Notes: generated by a model from the sequence alone, not told the origin. 64,000 nt of DNA from Fulvia fulva (GCF_020509005.1 NC_063018.1:3224001-3288000); one strand, 5' to 3'; numbered from the stretch's first letter, positions 11,271 through 23,940 are shown. Numbers and translations are program-made.

Positions 11271-12342
11271 GTAGTAGCGGCCTTACCTTATCTCGAAACG
11301 AACACCGAACGGCTTTATCTTTACCGACACCTCTCTAGAAGCGCTAGTAGGCGCAAAACACGGCTACTAATAGCTACTAATACTATAGACGATAACGAAG
11401 CTAGGGTAAAGTATCTACTATTTACCGGTACGGCCCTAGCACTATTATTAATAGGTGTTTCTCGGACTCCTATTAGCTAATAGCGTAAGGGTGAGAAACA
11501 CCCCTATTACTAGTAGTAGCGTACGCGCGCGACAAAAGTAGCGCGTCTAATTAGAAAGCGAGAAACGCCTCTAACTTACTACTAGCAATAATACTACTAC
11601 CTTGTTACTATATTATCCGCTACTTTCGTACCTTATATATAGCACATACTTGCCCAAAACAAAAAGGTATCACCACCCTAAGGTAATGACCTTTAAAAGT
11701 ATAGAAAGTAAGGCACCCCGAAGGTGCCTTTTTAACTTTCCGATACCGTTACTCCGGTATTACCTATTAGAGCCCTATTATACCTTATATAGTGTAAGCT
11801 CTATCGTAGACAGCCTAGTACATTACGCTACTAACTAGTATCTTATACTCCCTAGGGATAGAGCGAGCTCTCTTACTATTCGCCGGAGCGAAATAACTTA
11901 GTATAGAGTAATTATCGGACAATTTAATAAGTTAAGCGGACGATAATATATGTTTAAGTATACGATAGGACTAAGGCTACCCCTAGATCAAACTTAGGAC
12001 CTCTAATGTTTGCCGGTAGGTAAGATAATTATATACTTAAGTGAAAGTCCGTATAACGGGACTATTACCTAAGCTATCTTACCGGTAATAGTTATATAAT
12101 CTATACTTTATTATATAGGTAATAATAGTAGTAGTGAAAGTGAGGAATAAGGAAAGGGGTATAAAGCTTACCTTACTTACCTTAGCTTACTTTACTTAAA
12201 ATAGCTAACTTACCCTTACTATAGTAGTAGTAACACCGAGGGCCTAACGTTACTACGATAGGTAGGGGGGGTAGTTATAATAGGGTATACGCGATTATAT
12301 AGGAATTAGCTCATTCACTCTAGCGTACGAGCTAAGGGGGTG
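11271..12342 (+). other. Long 3' untranslated region of Copia-1 copy B
   Basis: Roughly 1.07 kb separates the polyprotein from the 3' LTR, unusually long for a copia element. The same segment is present in copy C, inverted, at 27021-28090. It contains a perfect hairpin with AAGGCACC and GGTGCCTT arms near 11710-11731 and a 78-codon frame (11602-11838) that differs from its copy C counterpart only in the last residue. That frame has no recognisable domain and may be a by-product. A polypurine run AAGGGGG ends the region just before the LTR. Confidence 0.65.
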
Positions 12343-12549
12343 TGTCGCGATCCGAGCGTATATATAGGCAACATCCTATTATTAAAACTTAAGGCTACGT
12401 ACGCTAAGAATTAGGTGACTAATTAGTTACCTATAGCCTCTTTAAGAGCAACACTTGTCTATTCTAGATAGACATATACAATACACAACCTGCTTTTGAA
12501 ACACTCTATATAAGCCCGTATAATAACTTCCTACACTTCTAACGTAATA
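12343..12549 (+). repeat. 3' LTR of Copia-1 copy B (207 bp, RIP-mutated)
   Basis: It begins TGTCGCGATC and ends AACGTAATA. The length is exactly that of the pristine LTR, and differences are almost all C-to-T or G-to-A at CpA or TpG. It is flanked on the right by GAACC. Confidence 0.9.
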
Positions 12550-15500
12550 GAACCTAGAACTTTAGAACTAGCTTAACTCGATCCTTAGTAATAGTGTATA
12601 TCCGGACCGTGTAAGTAGGATATAGTATAAGTAAGGAAACAGAATAGACAGGTCTACTCTCTCTTATCTTTATATACCCTATTTATAAATTCCTATAACT
12701 AATAATATGCCTTAGTATTTAATACGATATAAGGGTAGTAGGGTAGAGGTTAAGAAGCTAGTACGACTAGATGTCGAAGACACTCGTCTCTCGTCTTACG
12801 AGGACGATAGTAAAGGTATCGACTTTATATAGTTTGTAATAGTACATCGCGTCCTCGTATAGACTAGATCGACTTCGACAATATAGACTTCGAGTACGAT
12901 CTAATAAACTATAAGATCGCCGATACCGAAGTATTTAAGAGGGTAGTTACCTTACGGCCTAACACTATATATCTTAAGAGTAAGAGCACTATAGATAGGT
13001 ACGCCTACTAGAAGGTTATACTCGACTACTCCCGAGCCTAGGTACGACGCTATTACGAGGAACGCGATCAAGTTGATACTAAACTCGCGAAGCTCTAAGA
13101 AGAATATAATGTTGTCTTCAAAGACCGATAGGATATAGAGACCTAGTAAGATAAGATATAAGCCGATACTATAATATATTAGACATCCTAGGAAGATACT
13201 AAGGCCCGTATCTAGATACTATAAATAGCCCTAGACGACGCCGTAACTAAGGAGTACTATAAGAAGATTACCGATAAGCTAGTAGGCCGTATTAATACTA
13301 CTAATAGCTATCTCGAGTAAGTAGAGGACGAAGTCGACTAACTTAAGGCTAAGATTATATAGTAGGACACTAAGATCTCGTAACTTAAGACATAAGCCCG
13401 GCTTACCGCCTTACTAAGTAAGCGAGACCGCCCGCTTACTTTCCCTAAGTAGTTACGACCCTAGTAATAGCCGTAGTAGTAAGAATAGTAGACTACTAGT
13501 CTAGAAGGATTCCTATAAGCCGGTACCCGTCGTTCTTAGACTCTAGTAGGTAGCGGCTATTAGGCCCGTACCTATAACCGTACTACCCGCGCCGGTTCTC
13601 TCGTACCCTTAGTAGCCCGTACTAATAATACTACGATATTCGCCGCCTAAACCGACTAACGTTTCCTCTATCCTAAAGAGTTCGATAACTTAGGCGAGCT
13701 CTCCTATATCGACTAGAAAGAGAGCTATAAGGACTTTATTACGGTATAATATACTATATAAACACCTTGCCTTAATATCTTTAACTACGTTAAGCGTTAT
13801 ACTCTCGGTACCCCTAGAGATATTATCCGTACGGCTATCGAGAACGACGAATAGATAAGCCTCGAGGATATATAGGACGAGTTAGATAATAACTTCGGTA
13901 AGAATCCTCGAGATATTAAGCTTAAGGCTAGACGCGACCTATACTAGCTAAAGTAGAAGTACGGCTAGGAGTTTAGTAAATATATCGTCGAATACCGCCG
14001 CCTTAGCGCTAAGGCCGGTAAGCCTATAGTGTTATACGAGCTATAGATTAGCCTAAACGAGTTCTAGATAAAGAAGATAGAGGACTACTAGCTTATAGAC
14101 CCCGTTAGCTAGTTTATTCGTATCGCTAAAGATAAAGAAGAGGTATATAATACCGTAAAGAGTATATATAGTAAGAGGGATAAGGATAAGGACACCTAGT
14201 AAGGCGGTAACGGGCGTCGTAGTAGTTAAGGACAAGGCTAATAGGGCTTTAGACAACAGAGCGCTAGTATAGTACTACGAGCCGCGCCGCCTACTACAAA
14301 TAATACGCTTACGGTCTCTACGCGTACCTAGAACGCTAGCCCGGCCGTACGCCTTATCCCCTAGCGTTATACTATACTACCTAAGCTTACCGACAAACCC
14401 CGCGACCGGCTACGCTAGTAAGGCCGCTACTTCCGCTATCGTAAACCTAGATTTACCGGCCCTGACTCCGTATATATTCTTTATAACTCCCGCGGTAAGT
14501 AGCGTACCGGCGACGTCGACCGCGAGATACCTATCGCTCTTAACGCTATAACCGACGCGCTAGCTCTCTAGATCGAAGTACTACCCGTTTAGGGAAATGC
14601 CTAGCTACTTAGTACCGTCGCGCTAAAGGAGTAATATACGAATCTACGAATTATAAATACGAAGAATAAGACTACGAGATATATACCTAAGAGGAAGAAT
14701 ACCTATATATAGTAATAGCTATAGGTAATACCTATACGCCTATATATATATAACTAACGTATAGAAAATATATAGTGTGTACTAGTACTATAACTAGTAT
14801 ATTAGGTAGAAGAGTAAACGTACTTACCCTCTCTAACACTAGCGCCTCCTCTAAGTTTATTAACCTAAGATTTGTTCGCGTAAACAAAGTCCCTACCTTT
14901 AAGCTAGAAAGGCTAAGAGGCCTACGTATAGCTAACGGAGCGGCTATACGACTACTCGAAGTAGTACTAATAGACATTACTATTGGTAGCTATACTAGTT
15001 AAGAGCTATACTACGTTACTAACCTCGATAAGTACGACCTAGTACTAGGCATCTCCTAGCTCGAAGAACACGACCCTTTATATAGCTTTAAACATAAGAC
15101 ACTTAGCTTCGACAAGCCTACCTACTACTAATATTATTACTAGAACGGCATGCCTTATACGATTATAATAGAAGCCAATAATAGTAAACCTAAGGCGCCG
15201 AAACTAGTATTACCCGAGCTAGAACCCGATATCTGTTTTATTAGCGCAGACACCTATTATTGTATAGTAAAGCGAGCCTAGAAGCGATACGACTAGCTAG
15301 ACGCCGATAAGCTCTTCGTACTATAGCCGGAGGATTTCGACGACGAGGAGTATACCTCTACCTTCGCTATATCGCTAGATAATTTAGAAATCTTTATAAA
15401 TAAGAACAAGGTATAGGACCTAAAGGCTAAGCTACCGCCCGAATATTACGACCTAGCCGACGCCTTTAGGTATAAGAGCGAGTTTAAGCTACCTAAGTAC

Positions 15501-16955
15501 AGCCCGTCCGACTATACGATCAACTTAAAACTAGGATTAGAAGCGTAGCGACCCTATAAGAAGGCCTTTAGTATAAACCCGAACTAGCTAGTAGTTGTTA
15601 AGAAATTCATTAATAATAGTATAGCTAACGATACGGTCGAACTATCTAAATCAGACATATCGTCTCCCGTATTAATTATTAAAAAACTAGGAGGCGGACT
15701 CCGCGTCTACGTTAACTACCGCGCCCTAAATACTATTATAGTCAAGGACTGATACCTAATACCTCTATTAAGGGAGATACTTAAGCGAGTTTCTAAGGCT
15801 AAGTAGTTTACTAAGCTTAACATTGTCGCCGTATTTAATAATATATATATCCGTAAGGGGGACAAATAGATAACCGCCTTTATTACTAGGTATAGATTGT
15901 ACTAGTTTAAGGTCCTTCCGTTCGGCCTCTATAATAGCCCTAGTAGTTAGTAGCGCAAGATTAACGACATCCTCCGAGAATTCCTAGACGACTTCGCTAT
16001 AGTATACCTCGATAACGTCCTAATTTATACGGACGGCTCCTTAGATAATTATAGAGCTTACGTACGAAAGGTCCTATATAGACTACGGGATATAGGGCTA
16101 CTAGTAGATATCGACAAGTATAAATTCTACGTTAAACAAATCAAATACCTAGGCCTTATTATTACGACGGAGGGCGTTAAGATAGACCCTATAAAGATTG
16201 AAGTTATTATAAACTAGGAGGTGCCTCGTAACGTTAAGGACGTTCTTACGTTCCTTAGCTTCACTAGATTCTATAGGAAGTTTATCTACGCCTTCTCTAA
16301 AGTAACCGCGTACCTTATAGACCTTACGAAGATAGGTAAAAAGAGCAAAGTCGACGGCAAGGTAGTCAAGAAGCTACCCTTCGTATAGACCTAATAGTAC
16401 GATATAGCCTTTAAGGAACTTAAGTAGCGCTTTAGCTAAGTAGGTATTCTGGCCTATTATTAACTAGGCGAGTAGATTTAGGTAGAAATAGACTCTAGCT
16501 AGATAATTAACGGCGTCCTTAGACCCGTAGCGTTCTACTTGAAGAAGCTTAGTCCGGAAGAATATAACTATAACATTTACGATAAAGAGCTCCTAGCTAT
16601 CGTTAAGGCGTTCGAGGAATAGTAACCGGAACTTATCGGCGCTATAGACAATAAGCTAGTTCGGGTACTTACCGATTACTATAATCTTAAGTACTTTATA
16701 ACTACTAAGTAGCTTAACCGGCGCTAGGTACGCTAGGCTAAGTTCCTGTCCTAGTTCAACTTTAAGATTACCTATCGCCCGGGCGCCTAAGGAACGAAAC
16801 TAGATAGTCTTACCCGTCGCTCTTAGGACATACCGGCGGGGGTAGACAATACTAGAACGTAGTATTAATAATAGACTATTCTAAAACCCTATAACCTAGA
16901 CATCGTTACTTAGTTCGCTATATAAGTATAGGACGACCTACTAATAAACTATTAA
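12550..16955 (+). mobile_element. Gypsy-A: truncated, RIP-mutated Ty3/Gypsy element
   Basis: A Gag-like frame starts with an ATG at 12707 and continues with many TAG and TAA codons. A retropepsin-like motif near 14836 reads LSNTSASSKF, with the catalytic Asp changed to Asn, the change RIP on the opposite strand would make. The RT follows (LRVYVNYRALN near 15700, VYLDNVLIYTDGS near 16000), then RNase H with [14 protein letters not shown] near 16580. No integrase is seen; the frame stops at about 16950 where another LTR-like sequence begins. No 5' LTR is evident between 12550 and 12706. Confidence 0.8.
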
Positions 16956-17137
16956 TATTACGGTTTACTACTACCGTAACGTCGCGCCGCGGCTCTTCCT
17001 CGCGTACTAGCGCCTTAGCGCTTCCCTATATATCTCGCGTACTTTACGCTTCTCTTTCGTAGCCTTATCGAACAACGCTTGTTTTACGGTAACCCTATAC
17101 TATCGTCTTATAGATTACTACCCGTAATAGTTTGTTC
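16956..17137 (+). repeat. Gypsy-type LTR-like sequence followed by a primer-site-like tail
   Basis: It begins TATTACGG, as do the Gypsy-B LTRs (39828 and 46954), shares a CGCGCC..CTCTTTCGTAGC-like core with them, and is followed at about 17130 by TAGTTTGTTC, which also follows the Gypsy-B 5' LTR. It is probably the 5' LTR of an element whose body is lost. The exact ends are not fixed by a duplication. Confidence 0.4.
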
Positions 17138-17263
17138 GGTCTTATAAGCGGCCTATCTAGTTAGGCTAGTAGTTATAATCAAATCGTACTAGTAAAGTAC
17201 GCGTTAAGGCAGGTCAAGTTTACTATAGTTACTAACCGTCGAGTCGCGCGTATAGGCGTATTA
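17138..17263. other. Short unassigned RIP-mutated stretch
   Basis: It lies between the LTR-like sequence and the LINE tail. It is presumably the start of the internal region of the element that owned that LTR. I see no frame or motif in it. Confidence 0.4.
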
Positions 17264-17451
17264 ATAGATAGATGGATATTTTATTAAGCTATTATAGTGC
17301 CCTTCGGCCTATATAGCTATACTATCTTGTTTTCGTATATATAGAGGGGAAACCGTATTAGTAGAAACCCCTCCTCCTTCCCGCCTATCTTCTCCCTCTA
17401 GTTGTCGTCTTAGATTTCCCTTGTTAGGGGTACGCTAGTATTATAGGCCTA
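17264..17451 (-). repeat. 3' end fragment of a LINE related to LINE-2
   Basis: On the plus strand it starts with TAGATAGATGGA and then follows the 3' untranslated part of LINE-2 (35007-35200) closely, including the GGGGAAACCG and CCCTCCTCCTTCCCGCC segments. It is a 5'-truncated insertion of under 200 bp, or one cut short by the Copia-2 LTR that begins at 17452. Confidence 0.75.
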
Positions 17452-17685
17452 TGTTAAGAACATATAGGCCGTAGGACAAGCATGTAGGTGTAGGTGTGTT
17501 ATGTGACTAGATTACGTAACTAGGGTTTGCTAGCCTATAGGCTAGTAAATATCCGGACACCTAGTATCTACCTATACTAACACTAGCGATACTTTATATA
17601 GATACACGCTATCCTATTAGGTCCTTCTTCGTCTTTCGTATAATCCGCCGTCTTCTACTACTACGTAACTCGTACCTATTTAATA
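17452..17685 (+). repeat. 5' LTR of Copia-2 (234 bp, divergent U3)
   Basis: It starts TGTTAAGAAC and ends TTTAATA. The last 115 bp (17571-17685) match the other two Copia-2 LTRs closely. Apart from the first ten or so bases, the preceding part matches neither of them and is 16 bp longer. Confidence 0.75.
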
Positions 17686-17703
17686 GGTTATAAGCCCGGG
17701 TTA
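17686..17703 (+). promoter_or_regulatory. Copia-2 primer binding site, half-tRNA type
   Basis: GGTTATAAGCCCGGGT follows the LTR directly. With one RIP change undone it is the complement of the initiator tRNA-Met anticodon arm. The inverted copy has the same sequence at about 25987-26003. Confidence 0.65.
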
Positions 17704-20700
17704 GTAACTCGGTGTTTTACCCTCGACAAAGTCGTATTAGAGTTATTCCTCTTTAGAATAAAAGGAAGGTAGACTAGAGGCCGTACCCGCCTTATATAGG
17801 AAGCTATAGCCGTGCTATAGGTATATATAAGACGTAAAAGAGCCTAGTAAGGCACTGTTAGACTCCGAGTTAGGGAGCCTATACTAATACCTTAGACAAG
17901 TAGGCGAGCTTACTAAGAAGAGTCGCTCTCCGGACATCGCGTTCGTATCGACTAACTGTTTATTCTAAGAGAGCCGTAGTGTCTTAGAAACCCCCTCTAC
18001 TAAGAGAGTTACGCTATAGTGTCTTAGTACTAACACGATCCTTCGACTTTCCTCCTCTTCCCGGCGGATAGCTATCCTCTCCGCTATCAACCTCGCGTTC
18101 GGTTTATCCTACTTCGATCCGATCGCGTACGACCGAATACATCCTTTTACCTAAGGGTAGCTAACCTGTCTCTTAACTTACAAAAAATAGAGAACGAGAC
18201 TAGGTTTATAAGAAAGAGAGTAGCACCTCTTCTAATAAGAGAGAACCACGAAACATAGTTCAAGCTAATAAGAATATACCTAGTATTAAAGCAGGTTAAC
18301 TAGGTCCTCGAAGACATTATTACGAACATTCCCGCTACAACCCTATCTATAGCGACACCCTCTACATCATCGGAGTCATCCCTTCCTTTAGATTAAGCGA
18401 TAAGGAAGGCATCGTATAGACGGCATAATGTAACGGCCCTATATAAGATGTACATCTGTCTATCGATAGATAACTAAGAGATAATATATAAGATCCGGTA
18501 TACGAAGGAGTTATAGGAATAGGCTAAAGCTAAATATAAGAGAAGACTTCTCGCTACTAGAAGAAGTTTGCTTTAGCAATATATCAATTTCGTAATAACA
18601 GAGGACTAGTTAATAGATAACGCCTAGTAGGAGCTTAGCTTAATTGTAAGGAGGACTATTTCAATCTCGCCTTAGTTCTAAGACATTAAGGCTAAGGACA
18701 GAAAGATCTAGTAACTCTTAGTAGCTCTACTAGACTCATTTGGCTCAATTCGCGATGCAATTGATGCCTAGGTAAATCTCTTACTATAAGACATTCTTAC
18801 AATTCTTAGGGAGAAGTAGGAATTAATGATTTGTTAAGGGACAGCTATGTTCGCTAAGAAGGGTTTCTAGGGCAAGCTTACGTGCCATCTCTATAATGTT
18901 GACCATTTTATAAGCAAGTGCCTACACCTTTCTATAGCTCAGTAGGCTATTAGGAACAAGGACATACTAGCTAGGGTTACCTACCCTACTAAGAGACAAC
19001 CGTCACCACCTCGTACGAGGTCATTATTACTAAATCTTCGTAATGTCCTAAAGGTAATAACGGACCTTATAAAGTAGATAAAGGAGAGCCGTAAGCCAAA
19101 GGCCTCCTCTAGTAAGCCTATAAGGGCCTATACGACCTAGAAAGACGTATTAGACCCTAAGAGACTATTAAATGATAATGATGTTGATGAGGTTGCCTAT
19201 TCTACTATAGAAGCTAAGGGTAAGTACCCCTCGTCCGAGTAGTTGCTTGACTCTTGTGCTTTATTATATATAACTGACTAAGATTTACTATTTAGGACAC
19301 TAAGGCCTCTTTAAAAGAGGAAGTAGATCAAGGTTAGGGGTGGCTATCTACAAGCTACATATATAGGAAGTGTAGTAATAGGTAGTCCTTCTAGAAAGCA
19401 AATTGTCTTAGAAAATGTCCTGTTTGTTCCTAGCCTTAGAGTTAGTCTTGTTTCGTAGAATTAGTTTAGCTAATAGTTTGCTATCTAACTACCTAGTTTC
19501 ACCCTTAAATCCCTTTCTAGAAAACCTGTTATCTAGACAAAGCTAAGAGGGGGTGTTCTATTTATTCAAAGTGTTTCAGAGTAGCTTAAAGCTATGCCTT
19601 AAGCATATGCCTCTCTATAGGAGCATAACTTAGATCTATCTAAGTTAGGTACACATTTTGAGTATAAATTAGAACAGGCTATAACTGCTACTAAGTCCTA
19701 GGACTAGTAGGAGCTATAGTATAGAAGATATACACACCTTAGTAAGGGACTGCTAAGAAACCTATATAGAGTCGCTAATAAGAAAGATCCTATTCCTCTT
19801 CCTTCTAAACACTAGAACTGTAAGGTCTGCTCCCTTGTAAACATAAGGAAGTTCAAAGGACCTACTATAGAGAGGAAAGGAGAGAGGCTGGCCCTCATCT
19901 CTATTGACATCTATAGGCCTTTTTAAGGGGCAGTCTCAAGACTTAGCTTTAAGTACTAGCTTGAGATTATAGACAACTTCTTAAGGAAGAAGTGGGTAAT
20001 CCCTTTAAAGGCTAGGAGTGATGCTCCTACAGCTCTAAAGAAATAGAAGGTTTAGGTAGAGAACAGCTTAAGGTGTTTTCTATCTATAATCCGTAGTAAT
20101 AGTATAAGGGAAATTCTTTCCTTACTAAAACAGTAGGAGAAGGAGTTTAGTATTCAGATAGACACAACTGATGCCTACAACTCACTTTAGAATAGACCTA
20201 TAGAAAGGTCAATCTAAGCCTCTAAGAATATAGTAAGAGCTATACTTAAGGACTCGAGTATACTAGTTAAATTCTAGCTAGAGGCCCTTATTGCTCAAAC
20301 TGTGGTCAGAAACAGACTTCTAAATAGACCAATAATAGATAGTACTACTCTTTTACTAGAAGAAGCCTTTACTAGCTAGGTACTATCAGTTGACCATTTG
20401 AGAGTCTAGGGATGTAAAGCAGTGGTCTGTATAGACCCGAGATCCTAACCTCAAGGCTTGAGAAGTGACGAGCTCATAAATAGGGGTAAAGAAGTTGTCT
20501 TTGTTGGCTATGTAGAGGACACCACAAAGCAATGGCTCTTCTAGGAGCCTGACATAAAAGCTATCAAAACATACGGGCAAGTTGACTAGTTTAAGAATGA
20601 GAAGGGGGGTAATATAGATCTTAGCATCACCTTTATAAACTAGTCAAGCAGAGCCCTAAAGAGAAACCCCGTTAGAAGACCTCCTACTTAGGTCTCTAGT

Positions 20701-22690
20701 TCATCAATACAGCTATAGTAGCTCTAGGTAAAGCCTCTGTTTATACAACTTCCCTAACCTCTAAAAGACATTAGAGTGTACCAAAAGAGTAGAGTAGAGG
20801 GGACTCTAAGAAAAGAAAAGGAAGAGGAACTTGTTTAGGAGGATCAACCTTAATAGCCACCTTAGCTTGTAGGCAATAAGAGGTCAAGGGGGGATGAAGA
20901 TGATAGCTCTACTAAGTATAAAGCTAAGCATTATAGGGCATTGATTGCTTAGATGTTTCATTTTGATCTAACTATAAGCTAGGTTAAGGAAATCCTGAAT
21001 GATATAGAGGGATATATATTTGCTACTGTTAGGTAGGCTATAGCCTACTAGTAGGAAGTGCTAATCCTAAAGTCCTATAAGGAGGTAGTAGGAGACCCTA
21101 ATTAGGGACATATATAGAAAGAGGCAATCTAGAAAGAACTTATTGCCTTAGCAAGCAGCAACACCTTAGATCTAGTTGTACTACTAAGGGGTGCAAGCCT
21201 AGTTATATCTAAGTAGGTTTTTGATGTGAAAAGAATAATCAGTAGAGCTATTAAAGAGTTTACGGTAAGACTAGTTATAAGAGGGTTTTCACAGAATTAT
21301 AGTAATGACTTTGAAGAGACCTTTATACCTACTGTTAGGCATAATACCCTTAGGGTCTTTATAGCTATAGTATATAAGAGAGATCTTGAGATGTACTAGA
21401 TAGATATAAACAATGCTTTTACCGAAAGTAGCCTTCTTAAAGACATCTATATGATCCCACCCCTAGGTGTTGAAATTCCACTAAATATAGTCTTTAAGGT
21501 CCCTAGAAGCCTATAAAGACTAAAGCAAGCAGCTAGAGATTGGAACAAGCTCTATGTTACTAAGCTAGAACAGATTGGATCCACCTAGTCCTAGGTAGAT
21601 CTATGCCTACTCATCTATAGAGGAAGAGACCTTATAGTCCTCACCTATATAGATAACATCCCTATTGTAGCTCTAAAGCTGTTAGATGTTTAGTAGTTTA
21701 AGGCTAAGCTTAGAAAAGTGTTTAAGATTAAAGATCTTAGTGAACCTACGAAGATCCTTAGAATAAGGATTATAAGAGACAGGTCCTTAGGCACTATAAA
21801 GCTTGATTAAGGACACTATATCTAAACTAACCTTACTAAGATAGGCATCTCTCTAGAGAAGGCCACACCTACACTCTTACCTATAGACAGCTATAAGGAT
21901 CTAAGACCTTCAGCTACTATAGATAAGAGGTGTAACAAACAGGAGTACTAGGGTTATAATAGTACCTAGATGTGGCTAATAATAATAACAAGGCCAGACC
22001 TTGCTTTCCCCCTTAGAAGAATCAGCTTATATATTACAGACCCTCTAAAGCAACATCTTAGAGCTTTAAAGAAACTCTCTAGGTATCTAAGATTATACCC
22101 GGACCTAGGCTTGATATATAGAAGAGGAGGAGGTATTCTCTAGGGATACTCAGATTCTAGTTATGCTATAGACAAGGTAGACAGAGTCTCAATCCTTAGA
22201 CATATATAGTTCCTTTATAGATCACCTATATCCTAGATAAGTAGGAAGCAGAAGTCTGTTACTATATCAATAATAGAGGCTGAGTTCATAGCTATAAATA
22301 TAGTAGCTAAGCAGTCATAGTTTCTTACTATAGTCCTTAGGGAGATAAGGTGTCCTGACCTAGTTAGAGAGTGTTTATTCTAACCTAGGATCAAGGTAAG
22401 TAGTACTGTTGATAAGCTAAGACCCGTAGAGCTTATAGGTGACAACTAAGTAGCTTTGACCTTTATTAAAGATGCCTATGTCTATGACAGGTCAAAACAT
22501 ATTGATGTTATATACTACTATATTAGGAATCTCTCGTAGCAAAGGAAGATTATAGTGGATTACTACTATATAAAGGATATAGTTACTAATAGGCTAGCTA
22601 AGCCCCTTAATAGCCAGTAGTTTCAAAACTTTGTAAGGCAGCTCTAGCTTATATAAGGGATTGTTTAAGACCTTCTGACCTAAGTAGGAG
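17704..22690 (+). pseudogene. Copia-2 gag-pol remnant
   Basis: Recognisable blocks in order are: the protease box LLDSCA near 19250; an integrase with CKVCSL near 19820, ISIDIYRPF near 19905 and downstream sequence; the RT with VRLVIRGFSQNY near 21270, the DINNAF block near 21408 and TYIDNIPI (from YVDD) near 21645; and RNase H with GYSDSSYA near 22147 and SIIEAEF near 22270. TAG and TAA codons are scattered throughout, fewer than in the Copia-1 copies. The N-terminal Gag part is the most damaged. Confidence 0.8.
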
Positions 22691-22908
22691 TGTTAAGAAT
22701 ATACAGGTTATAGGGTTAATATTAGGTGCTTAGGGGGATTAGTAATTAGGGCTTACTAGTCAAGTCCTAAGTATAGCTATCCCTCCTAAAACACCTATAC
22801 TAATACCGGCGATACTATATATAGATACACCCTATCCTATTAGGTCCTTCTTCGTCTTTCGTATAATCCGCCGTCTTCTACTACTACGTAACTCGTACCT
22901 ATTTAACA
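22691..22908 (+). repeat. 3' LTR of Copia-2 (218 bp)
   Basis: It begins TGTTAAGAAT and ends TTTAACA, the canonical TG..CA. It matches the inverted LTR at 26004-26221 along its whole length and the 5' LTR at 17452 only in the last 115 bp. Confidence 0.82.
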
Positions 22909-23940
22909 AATTATTTAAAATGCCGTACCTATAAGGTAAACTAGAGGTCTAATAAACACCTTATAGTATAGTCTATTAACTGTCTAGCTACGCTAGTACT
23001 ATTAGGGAATTATTAACCGCCGATAGTAGAAGATAACCCTAACGAAGTTACCGCTCCTACGCTATTGTTACCTAAGTATATACCCTAACTATAGTTCTAT
23101 ACGACGTTCGAGGACGAAGAGGATGACTTCCGTATATATACTTAATAACCGTTACCGGTAGACGGCGTTAAGACGTTAAAGCGACCGTACCGATATACGA
23201 AACAAAAGTAACGAGTTATCGAACTAGAACTAGAGATCGATATCGTAAACATCTCCGCGGCCTACGTAGCAAAACTAGCTCGTAAGAAAGGAGCGGAAGT
23301 CTATATAATATAGATTATACTACCTAGTTAGAAGTACTACGCTAATCTATTACGAGCCTACGTAATAGTAGCGACTAGGTAAGACTTCGATCCTACTAGG
23401 CTCTACGCTATAAACCTTCGAAAGGTGTAGTTAGTAAACCCCTTAATAGTATATATAATAATAGTAAATAGCGACTTCGATAGATTTATAAAAGGTAAAG
23501 ACAAGGACTAAGATACTAAGGTCTACTTACCCTAGGAACTATACGATTTCGAGGACTGTTTTAACCGTTAGGATATATTAAAGATCCTACCTTACCGCCC
23601 TAGTAAAGACTATAAAATACACCTTAAAGATGAAACTAAGTCACCTCCTTTTAAGCGGCTATACGTAATGTCGTCTCGCGAGAATAAGGTAATTAAGAAG
23701 TAGGTCGACGATTAGCTAGAATCTAGAGCGATATAAGAAAGCACGAGCCCGGCTTCTATACTAGTACTAATTATACGTAAACTAGGCGGCGGTCTACGGT
23801 TCTATATTAACTATAGAGCTCTTAACGCCCTTACGATCAAAGGTAGATACCTAATACCGCTATTCTAAGAAACGCTAAACCGCCTAAATAGGAAGAAGTA
23901 CTTTACTAAACTCGATGTTATCTCTACCTTTAACCGTATT
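22909..23940 (+). pseudogene. Gypsy-C pol remnant, first part
   Basis: After a short leader and an ATG near 22920 the frame gives a Gag/protease-like stretch. Near 23790 comes the Gypsy RT block [16 protein letters not shown], followed by FTKLDVISTFNRI near 23900. It is cut by the inverted Copia-2 fragment, and about 150-200 bp of the RT appear to be missing at that junction. Stops are TAG and TAA. Confidence 0.7.

Larger units (their letters stand above)
3905..12549 (+). mobile_element. Copia-1 copy B, RIP-mutated, 5' part beyond the window and split by a LINE
   Basis: The sequence right of 3904 continues the Copia-1 polyprotein on the plus strand (QYYDLY, then the Gln-rich linker, the RT, then RNase H). 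It ends in a polypurine tract and a 207 bp 3' LTR. Nearly every Gln and Trp codon has become TAA or TAG, which is the effect of C-to-T change at CpA on either strand. LINE-1 (5658-10658) interrupts it. Copy A inserted into its left end. Its outer flank is GAACC (12550-12554), which does not match the flank expected for this copy (see the inversion finding). Confidence 0.88.
17452..22908 (+). mobile_element. Copia-2: complete second copia family, partly RIP-mutated
   Basis: The layout is 5' LTR (17452-17685), half-tRNA primer site, a broken gag-pol frame, a short polypurine run (AAGTAGGAG) and 3' LTR (22691-22908). Much of its interior (about 18800-22650) keeps CpA and TpG, unlike its neighbours, so it was hit less severely. 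The flanks (GCCTA on the left, AATTA on the right) are not a target duplication, and the two LTRs differ in their first halves, so the copy is probably recombinant. Confidence 0.82.

Noticed and set aside
14053..15002. Frames of 67-81 codons in both directions in Gypsy-A
   Set aside because: They lie in RIP-mutated gag and protease sequence; the residues follow the Gypsy frame or its complement and are stretches that happen to lack stops.
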